In this document: positions 45,123 through 53,050 of the stretch, one piece after another
How the letters are laid out: each line of letters opens with the position of its first letter
Position numbering within the stretch: position 1 is the first letter of the stretch
From: Streptomyces massasporeus
Lineage (GTDB): Bacteria; Actinomycetota; Actinomycetes; Streptomycetales; Streptomycetaceae
Length of the DNA: 64,000 bases
Assembly: GCF_014648995.1 (NCBI RefSeq)
Contig: NZ_BMSE01000011.1
Span: 1-64,000, forward strand
Direction of reading: 5' to 3'
Notes under the pieces: generated by a model
The model's database searches: none
What the model was told of the DNA's origin: nothing
Seen by the model: the letters and a program-made list of their open reading frames with translations, nothing else
Program-made: the position numbers and the translations under genes

Positions 45123-46362
45123 CGGCCCGGCCGGTCCCGCAGTCGAGGCTCCGCGGATCGACGGCGTCGGCCATCGCCTGCATGCCCTTGTCGTTGGGGT
45201 GCAGATGGTCGCCGCCGTCGAAGGCGGGGAGCATCCGCTCGGGGTCGTAGGGGCTGCGCAGGACCCGGTCGAAGTCGGTGACCCCGTCGAACTCCCCGCT
45301 GTCGCGGATGAAGGCGTTGACCCGCTGCCGTACCGCCTCCCCCGCGGGGTCCCACTCCTGCCAGCCCTTGTAGGGAGCGATCGTGGCGCCGACGACGCAC
45401 TTCCCGGCCGCGTGCGCCCGGTCGATCAGCCTGCGGTACCCGGCGATCAGCCCGCCGCTCGTGGCGCCGGGCTCGGCCTTGATGTCGTTGACGCCCTGGA
45501 AGAGGAAGACCGTGCGCACACCCGGAAGGGACAGCGCGTCCCGCTGCATGCGGTTCAGGGCGCTCTCGCCGGGGCCGTCGAGGAGGACCTTGTTCCCGGC
45601 GATGCCCGCGTTGGCCACGCCCTTGACCTCGGTGCCGGAGGTGCCGAGCCGGCGGGCGAGGTAGTCGGGCCAGCGGCGGTTCCGGTCGATCGTGGAATGC
45701 CAGCCGTCGGTGATGGAGTCGCCGAGGGCGGCCACGGCACCCGTCCCCTTGCGGGGGCGCACGGTGACGGCGTCGAGGTAGGACCAGGAGCCGTCCCGCT
45801 GCTTCCAGTTCGCCGCAGCCTCCTCCGCGGTGTGGTCGCCGTCGGTGGTGTAGGACGTCTGCATCGCCATCCAGTGCCCGGTGAGCGTGCCGCCTGCCCG
45901 GGGGACGTACAGGCTGACGGCGAGGGTGCGCCCGGCGGGGACGTGGCCGGGCAGCGGGTCACTGTAGACGATGCCGCCGGCGGGAACGGTGACGGAGCGG
46001 GCGCCGTCGAAGGTCAGGCGTCTGTTGCTGCCGGGGACGAGGGCGGCGCCGTCCCGTTGCAGGCCCGCGTGGACGTTGTCGAAGGTCACCGGCTCGTCGC
46101 CGAAGGCGTTGGTCAGCCGCACCCTGAGACCGGTGCCGCCGACGCTGGTGTGCACCATCAGCCGGTAGCCGCGGCCGTCGGTGGCCTCGCCGATGTGACC
46201 GGCGGAGGAGGCCCAGGTGACCACGCCGTGCCCGGCTGCCGCCGGGGCGCTGGACGGCGGGTTCGGCCGGTCGCCCTGCGGCGCCGTGCCGGTCCCGCAG
46301 CCCACTGCCACGCAGCAGGAGAGGGCGGCCAGGGCGGCACGGGGACGTGTGGTGCGGGACAT
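45094..46362 (-). CDS. Secreted SGNH/GDSL hydrolase, possible lipoprotein
   Basis: A 422-residue secreted hydrolase. The N-terminus (RPRAALAALSCCVAVGCGTG) is a signal sequence with Cys in a lipobox-like VAVGC, though Ala at -3 is not ideal. The SGNH blocks are VAALGDSITDGW (catalytic Ser), NAGIAGNKVLL, FLFQGVNDI and DHLHPNDKG (Asp/His). It probably deacylates a sugar polymer. It lies downstream of alpha-galactosidase and the ROK gene on the same strand. Its 3' end overlaps the LuxR-type gene by 29 bases. Confidence 0.85.
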   Translation of the reverse strand: MSRTTRPRAALAALSCCVAVGCGTGTAPQGDRPNPPSSAPAAAGHGVVTWASSAGHIGEATDGRGYRLMVHTSVGGTGLRVRLTNAFGDEPVTFDNVHAGLQRDGAALVPGSNRRLTFDGARSVTVPAGGIVYSDPLPGHVPAGRTLAVSLYVPRAGGTLTGHWMAMQTSYTTDGDHTAEEAAANWKQRDGSWSYLDAVTVRPRKGTGAVAALGDSITDGWHSTIDRNRRWPDYLARRLGTSGTEVKGVANAGIAGNKVLLDGPGESALNRMQRDALSLPGVRTVFLFQGVNDIKAEPGATSGGLIAGYRRLIDRAHAAGKCVVGATIAPYKGWQEWDPAGEAVRQRVNAFIRDSGEFDGVTDFDRVLRSPYDPERMLPAFDGGDHLHPNDKGMQAMADAVDPRSLDCGTGRAVSRTPRAPG

Positions 46363-46485
46363 GCGGCGGGCGCTCCTTCGGCCGGTCGGTCGGTGCGGGC
46401 GGGGTCGTCCCGGCGTACGCCACCGTAGTGGTGCGGCCGGCGGCGCCGTGCAGGCGGCCCTCGACGGGCGTGCCGTCCGTGCCGG

Positions 46486-48318
46486 TCAGGGCGACTTCGG
46501 GACGTCGATCCGGTCGATGTCCGGGGCGTAGCCCCGACCGCTGTCGAAGGTGATCGTGTTGGTGCCGGTCTTCAGGGTCACCGGGAGGCCGACCGTCTCG
46601 ACGGTGCTCCAGTCGCCCGTGGAGGGGAACGTGTGGGAGGTGGCGGGGCCGCCGTTCGCGGAGACCTCGACCGGGCGGGCATCGCCGCTCACGTAGGCGA
46701 CCTGGACCTGGTAGGTGCCGGGACGGTCGACTACGACCTTCTCGAAGGTGAGCTTGCCGCCGAGGTAGAGGTTGCCGACCTTTCCGTCGCCCGAGCAGGC
46801 CGGGCAGTCGGCGGTGGTGGCGTTGCCGGAGAGGGTGTTGTCGGCGGACTCGGCCTCGTGGCCGGTCGTGGTGAGGGCGCCGCCGCGCGGGGTGACGGTG
46901 AAGAGGCGGGAGCCATGGGCGGGCAGGGACTCGGTGATCCGGCTCTTGTGGGTGCCGAGGTTCCGGTGGTTCCACAGGTCGCGGACCGCTGCCTTGCCGG
47001 TGAAGCCGAGGGAGGCCCAGTGGGCGGTGACGGCCGCGGGCCGGTCGGCGAGGTTGAACAGGGCGACGGTGTAACCGCCGTCAGGGTTCTTCGCGGCCCA
47101 CACCTGCTGCGGGTCGGACGGGGTGACGGGGCGTGCGGGCGGGGTGGCGCCCTGGTTGACGACGATGACCTCGCGGTTGGTCAGCAGGGACAGTCCGTAG
47201 GAGTCGAGGCGGGTCAGGTCGTCGCCGGTGTAGAGGGGCGACTTGGCGATGGCCCACAAAGTGGCGTAGCTCTGCCGCTCCGCCTGGGTGAGGCCGTCCA
47301 TCTCGCCGTTGCCGACGTCGAGGGAGTCGAGGTCGTTCCAGCCGCCGGGGCCTGCGTGCCGGGTCCAGCCGGGGGTGTCGTCCCACCGGTCGTCGACGGA
47401 GTTCTCCCAGCTGACGAGGGTGTTGCAGTAGCACTCGACGTCGGTGTCGATGCGCCAGCCCTGGGAGTGCTTCCTCCAGTCTGCGGCGCGCCCGATGTCG
47501 AGGGACCAGGACAGCTCCAGGTGGACGGGGCGGCCGGTGGCGGCGATGGCCTTCTGCCAGGCGGCCACGTCGGCAACGTTGTCGTACTGGTCGCCGCTCT
47601 TGCCGGAGCCGGGCCCGACGCCGTCGAGTTTGAGGAAGTCGTAGCCCCAGTCGGCGAACATCCGCGCCTGGGAGTCGACGTACTTCTGCGCGCAGGGGCT
47701 GGAGAAGTCCAGCTTGTAGGCGCTGTCCCAGCCGTTGGTGGTGCGCAGGTCGTCGTGGACGATGTCGGCGGTGGTGCAGTCGTCCGTGTTCCGTATCGGC
47801 GACTTGCCGTCGTTGTACGCCTCCTTCTCCAGGCCGACGGGCAGGTAGATGCCGGCCTTGAGGCCCTTGGCGTGGATGTGGTCGGCGACGGCCTTCATGC
47901 CGCGCGGGAAGCGGACCGGGTCGGCCTGCTGCCGGGCGTAGTGGTCGAAGCCGGGCTTCCAGGCCTGGTCGCGCCACCAGCCGGCGTCGATGTTGACGTA
48001 CGCGTAGCCGTACTTCTTCAGCTTGGCGGCCAGGGCGTCGGTCTGTTTCAGGACATTGGCCTCGGTGAGGTAGCTGTAGTCGCCGTCCGGGTTGAGGCCG
48101 GGGTACTTGGAGGACTGCATGCTCCAGCTGGACCAGCCCATGTAGGGCTTGGCGGCGAGGGTGGGCGTGGGCGCGGTGCTGTCGGCCCGGGCTTCGGGGG
48201 CCGCGGTGGTGTCGGCCCGTGTTTCGGGGGCCGCGGTGACGGCGCCCGCGGCGAGGGCCAGCACCACGAGGGCTCTCAGGGCGCGTGCGGGCAGGACGGA
48301 GTACGAGGGTGACCGCAT
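46486..48318 (-). CDS. Secreted alpha-galactosidase (GH27) with C-terminal CBM35-like domain
   Basis: A 610-residue secreted GH27 enzyme. A signal peptide (ARALRALVVLALAAGAVTAA) is followed by a short linker, then AAKPYMGWSSWSM, the typical GH27 opening. The nucleophile Asp is in YDFLKLDGVG and the acid/base in GWRIDTDVE. A beta domain follows (about 400-485), then a CBM35-like domain (about 485-608, HEAESADNTLSG to DIDRIDV). It would release galactose from plant galactosides. ATG 48318 has GGGAGG about eight bases upstream. ROK lies upstream, SGNH downstream. Confidence 0.9.
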   Translation of the reverse strand: MRSPSYSVLPARALRALVVLALAAGAVTAAPETRADTTAAPEARADSTAPTPTLAAKPYMGWSSWSMQSSKYPGLNPDGDYSYLTEANVLKQTDALAAKLKKYGYAYVNIDAGWWRDQAWKPGFDHYARQQADPVRFPRGMKAVADHIHAKGLKAGIYLPVGLEKEAYNDGKSPIRNTDDCTTADIVHDDLRTTNGWDSAYKLDFSSPCAQKYVDSQARMFADWGYDFLKLDGVGPGSGKSGDQYDNVADVAAWQKAIAATGRPVHLELSWSLDIGRAADWRKHSQGWRIDTDVECYCNTLVSWENSVDDRWDDTPGWTRHAGPGGWNDLDSLDVGNGEMDGLTQAERQSYATLWAIAKSPLYTGDDLTRLDSYGLSLLTNREVIVVNQGATPPARPVTPSDPQQVWAAKNPDGGYTVALFNLADRPAAVTAHWASLGFTGKAAVRDLWNHRNLGTHKSRITESLPAHGSRLFTVTPRGGALTTTGHEAESADNTLSGNATTADCPACSGDGKVGNLYLGGKLTFEKVVVDRPGTYQVQVAYVSGDARPVEVSANGGPATSHTFPSTGDWSTVETVGLPVTLKTGTNTITFDSGRGYAPDIDRIDVPKSP

Positions 48319-48341
48319 GGGCCGTACCTCCCGGGGTCGGT

Positions 48342-49529
48342 TCAGCGGCCGGGCCGCTGCTCGTCGGCTCTGATGAAGGACTGGATCGCGGTGGCGGCGG
48401 CCCCGCGTGCCCACTGCTCGAAGGGCAGGGGGCGGGTCTGCACGTCACAGCGCGCGGCGGAGCCGAACGCGGCCGCCCCGAAGGCGTCGCGGATCTGCTC
48501 GGCGAACAGGTCGTGGGCGGCCAGGCCCTCGCCGGAGATGATCACGCGTTCGGGTCCGAGCAGGTTGGCGACGGTGGCGATGCCGCGGCCGATCGCCGCG
48601 CCCGCCCTCGCGTACACCTCCCGCGCTCCGGCGACGCCCCGGTGGGCCAGGGCCAGGGCGTCCCCGGTGTCCGCGACGGTCAGGCCCGTGGCCTCGCGGA
48701 CCTGGCGGACGATCGCCGCGTCGCCCGCGATGGCCTCCACACAGCCCCGGTTGCCGCAGTGGCAGGGTGGTCCGGCCGGGTCGACGGTGACGTGCCCGAT
48801 CTCCCCGGCGACGCCGTGGGCCCCGGCGACGACCCGGCCGTGCACGACGAGACCGCAGCCGATGCCGGCGCCGACGGTCACCACGGCGAAGTCGGAGAGC
48901 CCCACCCCGGCGCCGAACCACTGCTCGGCGACGGTCAGCGCCCGTACGTCGTTGTCGACGGTGACCGGCAACCCGGTGGTGGTGCAGGCGAGTTCGGCGA
49001 GCGGCACGTCACGCCACTCCAGGAAGGGCGAGTACCGCACCGTTCCGGCCCCGCGGTCCACGTCGCCGGAGACGGCGACGCCGAGGCCGAGCACTCCGGC
49101 GCCGAGGCCGTGCGCCTCGGTCATCAGGTCCTGCACCAGCGCGGCCAGCGCGGCGAGCACGGCCCGGGGATCCGGGGCGGACAGGGGCACGTGCCGGGAG
49201 ATCCGCACCTGGCAGCACAGGTCGGTGAGAACGCCGATGATCTCGTCGCCGGTCACCTTGGCCCCGATGAACAGGGCCCGGCCGCCGTTCACCCGCAGGG
49301 GGTTGGCGGGCCGCCCGAGCGTCGGACGGGCCTCCGCGTCGGCGTCCTCCGTCAGGTATCCGGCCTCGATCAGCGGCCGTACCGCCTTGGTGACGGCGGC
49401 CGGCGACAGTCCGGCCCTGCGGGCGGCCTCCAGCCGGGTGAGGGGGCCGTGGGACAGGACGGTGGTGAAGACCTGTGAGGCGGCCGGGGTGTTCGCCGGG
49501 AACGTCTCGGCACGACGTGTCGAGTGCAT
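48342..49529 (-). CDS. ROK-family transcriptional regulator
   Basis: A 395-residue ROK repressor. An N-terminal winged HTH (LTRLEAARRAGLSPAAVTKA) is followed by the ROK kinase-like fold with GAGIGCGLVVHGRVVAGAHG and the zinc motif GHVTVDPAGPPCHCGNRGC. It likely represses the alpha-galactosidase/SGNH genes until a sugar binds. It has a strong consensus promoter with no leader (see 49536-49564). It is transcribed in the same direction as the genes it precedes (24-base gap to alpha-galactosidase). Confidence 0.9.
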   Translation of the reverse strand: MHSTRRAETFPANTPAASQVFTTVLSHGPLTRLEAARRAGLSPAAVTKAVRPLIEAGYLTEDADAEARPTLGRPANPLRVNGGRALFIGAKVTGDEIIGVLTDLCCQVRISRHVPLSAPDPRAVLAALAALVQDLMTEAHGLGAGVLGLGVAVSGDVDRGAGTVRYSPFLEWRDVPLAELACTTTGLPVTVDNDVRALTVAEQWFGAGVGLSDFAVVTVGAGIGCGLVVHGRVVAGAHGVAGEIGHVTVDPAGPPCHCGNRGCVEAIAGDAAIVRQVREATGLTVADTGDALALAHRGVAGAREVYARAGAAIGRGIATVANLLGPERVIISGEGLAAHDLFAEQIRDAFGAAAFGSAARCDVQTRPLPFEQWARGAAATAIQSFIRADEQRPGR

Positions 49530-49535
49530 GACCGG

Positions 49536-49564
49536 AACGTAGGAGGATTAATTTCCGCTGTCAA
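49536..49564 (-). promoter_or_regulatory. Consensus promoter of a leaderless ROK mRNA
   Basis: On the minus strand a perfect -35 TTGACA (49564-49559) is followed after 17 bases by -10 TACGTT (49541-49536). The -10 ends exactly six bases before ATG 49529, so the mRNA should be leaderless. The AT-rich spacer (GGAAATTAATCC) contrasts with the surroundings. Confidence 0.7.
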
Positions 49565-49700
49565 TAAAAGAAGCGGGATCGCTCCGCGTGCCGACCGTCT
49601 TACTCTGATTCATCCCGGGGGCCCGGCAGCCCGGGAGCCGGGACCGGCAAGGGAACCCTCGCGCTCCGGCGGCCGTTGTCCGGGCAGGCGAATCCCTCGG

Positions 49701-49778
49701 GGGGAGGGGCGGCCGGCGTGATGCGCGGGGAGGGGCGGCCGGCGTGATGCGCGGGGAGGGGCGGGCGGCGTGATGGGC
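49701..49778 (+). repeat. Triplicated 26-bp translation-initiation unit
   Basis: Three head-to-tail 26-base copies: 49701-49726, 49727-49752 (identical) and 49753-49778 (two differences). Each holds GGGGAGGGG followed by GTGATG. Only the third copy's ATG (49773) is in frame with the long gene; the first two ATGs begin 8-codon ORFs. Confidence 0.85.
49721..49773 (+). CDS. Two chained 8-residue mini-ORFs
   Basis: ATG 49721 opens MRGEGRPA ending at TGA 49745-49747. The A of that stop begins ATG 49747, which opens MRGEGRAA ending at TGA 49771-49773, and that A begins ATG 49773 of the TerD-CAP gene. All junctions are TGATG. Each start follows a GGGGAGGGG ribosome-binding-like tract. They may be re-initiation leaders or a by-product of the 26-bp duplication. 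Confidence 0.35.
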
Positions 49779-51068
49779 GAGTTGGTTCCCGGCGGCAATC
49801 TGGCGCTGCCGGGCGGTGCGGTGACGGTCCGGGTGCCCGGGCCGTTCGACGTGTCCGCGCTCGTGACCGACGACGGCGGACGAGTCCGGGACGACGGCGA
49901 CTTCGTCTTCTACAACCAGCCGGCGGCTCCGGGAGCCGTCCTGCGGGGCGACGCGCTCACCGTGGACCCGCCGGGACTGCGCACCGGCGCGACCCGGGTC
50001 ACCGTCGTCGTGAGCCCCGCCGACCCCGGGACCGCCCTCGGCCGCCTGCCCTCCCCCACGCTGCACGTCACCGACGCGGGAGGCCGCACGCTCGCCCGCT
50101 TCACCCCGCCGCGCCCCGGCCCGGAGACGGTACTGCTGCTCGCGGAGCTCTACCGGCGCGGCGACCGCTGGAAACTGCGCGCCCTGGGCCAGGGATACGC
50201 CGACGGACTGGCGGGACTCGCACGGGACTTCGGCGTCGACGTCGTGGACGACACCTCCCCCACCGCTCCCGCGAGTGACACCGCCGCGCCCGATCCGGAC
50301 GGCTTCCTGCCCCTGGTCAACTCCGCCCGTGCCACGGCGGGTTCGCCACCGCTCTCCCTGGACGCCCGCCTGATGTCGGCGGCCCGGGTCCATGCCGTCG
50401 CCATGGCGGCGGCCGGACGCCTCGGCGTCGAGACGCACGACGGCGTCTCCGTCTACCAGCGTGTCATCGGTTCCGGGTTCGCGTATCTCACCGTCGGCGA
50501 GCACCTGGTGTCCGGACCGCGCACGGCCGCCGAGTTCGTCGCGTACTGCCTGCGCACGGACGGGCCCCGGCGCACCCTGCACGACCCGGCGTTCACCCAC
50601 GCCGGACTGGCCCAGGTGCACGACGGCCCCTCCGGTGACGTCTACTGGACGGCACTGTGGGCCAGGCCCTTCACCCCGGACGGGCTCGCCGCCACTGCGG
50701 CGGCCGTCATCGACCTCACCAACCGGGAGCGCACCCGGCACGGGCTCCCGCCCCTGTCCGCCGACCCGCCGCTCACCACGGCCGCCCAGGCGCACAGCGC
50801 GGACATGGTGGCCCGCGCCTTCTACGCGCACACCGCACCGGACGGCAGCCGGCCCTGGGACCGGGCCGCCGCCGCGGGTTCCACCCGGCGTTCCATCGGC
50901 GAGAACATCGCCTGCGGCCAGCGCTCCCCCGCCGACGTCGTGGAGGGCTGGATGAACAGCCCCGGCCACCGGGCCAACATCCTCAAACCCGGCTTCACCC
51001 ACATCGGTGTCGGCTTCGCCGGCGGCGGGCGGGCCGGCATGTACTGGACGCAGCTCTTCGGCGGTTGA
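49773..51068 (+). CDS. TerD-like domain fused to two CAP domains
   Basis: A 431-residue fusion. Residues 1-165 are TerD-like (LVPGGNLALPGGAVTVRV, DGDFVFYNQPAAPGA, ELYRRGDRWKLRALGQGY). Residues about 180-300 are a first CAP domain (LVNSARATAGSPPLSLDARL, GVETHDGVSVYQRV). Residues about 305-431 are a second, canonical CAP domain (HTAPDGSRPW, SIGENIACG, EGWMNSPGHRANIL). No signal peptide is visible, so it may act in the cytoplasm, unusual for CAP proteins. TerD proteins bind calcium and link to stress. ATG 49773 is in the third repeat copy. Confidence 0.85.
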   Translation: MGELVPGGNLALPGGAVTVRVPGPFDVSALVTDDGGRVRDDGDFVFYNQPAAPGAVLRGDALTVDPPGLRTGATRVTVVVSPADPGTALGRLPSPTLHVTDAGGRTLARFTPPRPGPETVLLLAELYRRGDRWKLRALGQGYADGLAGLARDFGVDVVDDTSPTAPASDTAAPDPDGFLPLVNSARATAGSPPLSLDARLMSAARVHAVAMAAAGRLGVETHDGVSVYQRVIGSGFAYLTVGEHLVSGPRTAAEFVAYCLRTDGPRRTLHDPAFTHAGLAQVHDGPSGDVYWTALWARPFTPDGLAATAAAVIDLTNRERTRHGLPPLSADPPLTTAAQAHSADMVARAFYAHTAPDGSRPWDRAAAAGSTRRSIGENIACGQRSPADVVEGWMNSPGHRANILKPGFTHIGVGFAGGGRAGMYWTQLFGG

Positions 51069-51141
51069 CGTCCGGCCGCTTCACGACCGGGCCTCCTGCG
51101 CGATCTTGGCGGAGGGAATCGCTCCGGGCGAGGATGCCGGT

Positions 51142-51819
51142 ATGAAGGGTGATCTCTTTTCCAATGAGCACATGGTGCAGCCGGCCGTGGCGCCGGGCAT
51201 GACCGTCGAGAACGCCAAGTGCATCCGGTACACGGTGAACGGCGAGATGCTCGCGCGGCAGGGCGCGATGATCTCCTACCGCGGCAACCTCCAGTTCGAA
51301 CGCAAGGGCCAGGGCGTGGGCGGCATGCTCAAGCGCGCGGTCACCGGTGAGGGGCTGCCGCTGATGGCGGTGCGCGGGCAGGGCGAGGCCTGGTTCGCGC
51401 ACGAGGCGCAGAACTGTTTCATCGTCGACGTCGAGCCCGGCGACGAGTTCACGGTCAACGGCCGCAACGTGCTGTGTTTCGACGCCACGTTGTCGTATCG
51501 CATCGCGACAGTGAAGGGCGCGGGCATGACCGGCGGCGGCCTCTTCAACAGCGTCTTCACGGGGCACGGCAAGCTGGGCCTGGTGTGCGAGGGCAATCCA
51601 CTCGTCATCCCGGTCTCGCCGCACTACCCGGTGTACGTCGACACGGACGCGATCGTCGGCTGGACCGCGGGGCTGCAGACCTCGCTGCACCGCTCCCAGT
51701 CCATCGGGTCGATGCTGCGCGGCGGTTCCGGCGAGGCCGTGCAACTGCTGCTCCAGGGCGAGGGGTACGTCGTCGTCCGGCCGAGCGAGGCGACACCGCA
51801 CAAAGCCGGCCAGCACTGA
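51142..51819 (+). CDS. AIM24 family protein
   Basis: A 225-residue AIM24/TIGR00266-type beta-helix protein: YTVNGEMLARQGAMISYRGN, GGGLFNSVFTGHGKLGLVCEG, and VDTDAIVGWTAGLQTSLHRS are its signature stretches. Bacterial AIM24 proteins are of unknown function and often sit near TerD-like genes. ATG 51142 has GAGGA upstream. It is 73 bases downstream of the TerD-CAP gene on the same strand and may be in the same unit. A terminator follows. Confidence 0.88.
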   Translation: MKGDLFSNEHMVQPAVAPGMTVENAKCIRYTVNGEMLARQGAMISYRGNLQFERKGQGVGGMLKRAVTGEGLPLMAVRGQGEAWFAHEAQNCFIVDVEPGDEFTVNGRNVLCFDATLSYRIATVKGAGMTGGGLFNSVFTGHGKLGLVCEGNPLVIPVSPHYPVYVDTDAIVGWTAGLQTSLHRSQSIGSMLRGGSGEAVQLLLQGEGYVVVRPSEATPHKAGQH

Positions 51820-51891
51820 ACACCCATCAGGTGATCTGCGCCTCACAGGCAACCCGGTCCGTCCCGCCGACGTCTTGATCGGCAACAGGTG

Positions 51892-51923
51892 CTGCCCTGG
51901 CCCTTGTGGCCAGGGCAGGTTTT
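51892..51923 (+). terminator. Intrinsic terminator after the AIM24 gene
   Basis: CTGCCCTGGCC (51892-51902) pairs perfectly with GGCCAGGGCAG (51908-51918) over loop CTTGT and is followed by GTTTT. It lies 73 bases past the stop and separates AIM24 from the TPR/polyprenyl unit. Confidence 0.85.
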
Positions 51924-51931
51924 CACCCTTC

Positions 51932-51974
51932 TATGCACACCATGTATACGCGCTATGTATAGATGGGGTGCATA
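51932..51974 (+). promoter_or_regulatory. AT-rich promoter region with inverted and direct repeats
   Basis: TATGCAC (51932-51938) is inverted to GTGCATA (51968-51974). Between them ATGTATA is repeated 13 bases apart (51942-51948 and 51955-51961). TATAGA near 51958 could be a -10 element. The block lies 18 bases upstream of the TPR gene start and probably holds its promoter and an operator. Confidence 0.45.
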
Positions 51975-51991
51975 CGGACCGAAAGGCATCG

Positions 51992-53050
51992 ATGTACGGC
52001 AAGGCATTCGCCCCGGAGTACCAGGGCGCGCTCACCACTCTGTCCGTCAACTCCTCCCTGACCGACGTCCTGGCCGCCGGTACCGAGCAGTTGAGAGCGG
52101 CCGAGCGCGCCGGACAGCCCGGGGAGGCGGCGCGTTCCGGACTCGCGGTGGCCGAGGCGCACCGCCGGCTGGGCCGGGTCGACGACGCGGACCGGGCCTG
52201 GAAGGCGAGCTACCGCGCGGCCCGGCAGGCCGGGGACGTCGGGGCGATGGCCTGGGCGCTGTGGAGCGGCGGCACCCTGGCCCGGCAGCGCGGCGCGCTC
52301 CGGCTGGCCCGCAGGCTGCTCCAGCTGGCCGCCGACCTCGGCGAACGCGGCGGCGACATCGTCGTGCGCGGCTACTCGCTGGCCGGCCTGGCCGAGACCG
52401 GCCGCATCCAGGGCGACTACGAGGCCGTCGGCCGGCTGCACGAGCAGTTGCTCGCCGAGGCCCGGCGGCGCGGGGAGGCGCGGCACACGGTGTGGGCGCT
52501 GGAGGGCATCGCCCAGATGCACCGCAACACCGGGCGCTACGACACGGCGTACGCGCTGTTCGAGGAGGCCGCCGAGATCGCCGCCCGGGCCGACGACCGG
52601 CGCGGTCACGCCTGGGCGCTGCGCGGGCTGGCCGACGTGGTGTCGGTGCGCGACGGGGACACCGAGCGGGCCCTGGAGCTGCTGAGCGAGGCGGAGACGG
52701 CGTGCCGCGCGATGCGGCTGTCCAGCGCGCTGGCCTACAACCACAAGATGCGCGGCAACGTCCTGTACCGGGCGGGGCGTTACGCCGAGGCACGGGAGCT
52801 GTACGAGCAGGCGCTCGCGGAGTTCCGTGAGATGAGCGAGCCGCGCGGAGAGGCCCTGTCGCGCCTGGGACTCGCCAAGTCCCTGGCCCGCCTGGGCCGT
52901 GACCGTGCCGAGACGGCGGCCGAACTGGCCGACCTCGCCGTCCTGCTGGAGCGCATCGGCCTCCAGCACGCCCGCCGGATGGTGGCCCGGGCCCACGAGG
53001 AACTCGGCCTACCGGCCGCCGAGCAGGCGGCGACGGAGGCGGCACGGTGA
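51992..53050 (+). CDS. Tetratricopeptide repeat protein
   Basis: A 352-residue soluble all-helical protein with about seven TPR-like repeats, such as GDYEAVGRLHEQLLAEARRR, GRYDTAYALFEEAAEIAARA and GRYAEARELYEQALAEFREM. There is no catalytic domain. ATG 51992 follows GAAAGG by five bases. It overlaps the polyprenyl synthase start by four bases (GTGA), so it may be a scaffold or regulator of that enzyme. The opening MYGKAFAPEYQGALTTLSVN is not a family I recognise. Confidence 0.82.
   Translation: MYGKAFAPEYQGALTTLSVNSSLTDVLAAGTEQLRAAERAGQPGEAARSGLAVAEAHRRLGRVDDADRAWKASYRAARQAGDVGAMAWALWSGGTLARQRGALRLARRLLQLAADLGERGGDIVVRGYSLAGLAETGRIQGDYEAVGRLHEQLLAEARRRGEARHTVWALEGIAQMHRNTGRYDTAYALFEEAAEIAARADDRRGHAWALRGLADVVSVRDGDTERALELLSEAETACRAMRLSSALAYNHKMRGNVLYRAGRYAEARELYEQALAEFREMSEPRGEALSRLGLAKSLARLGRDRAETAAELADLAVLLERIGLQHARRMVARAHEELGLPAAEQAATEAAR

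Noticed and set aside
49701..49778. CRISPR or integration-site repeat
   Set aside because: The 26-bp units abut without spacers and lie in a translation-initiation region.
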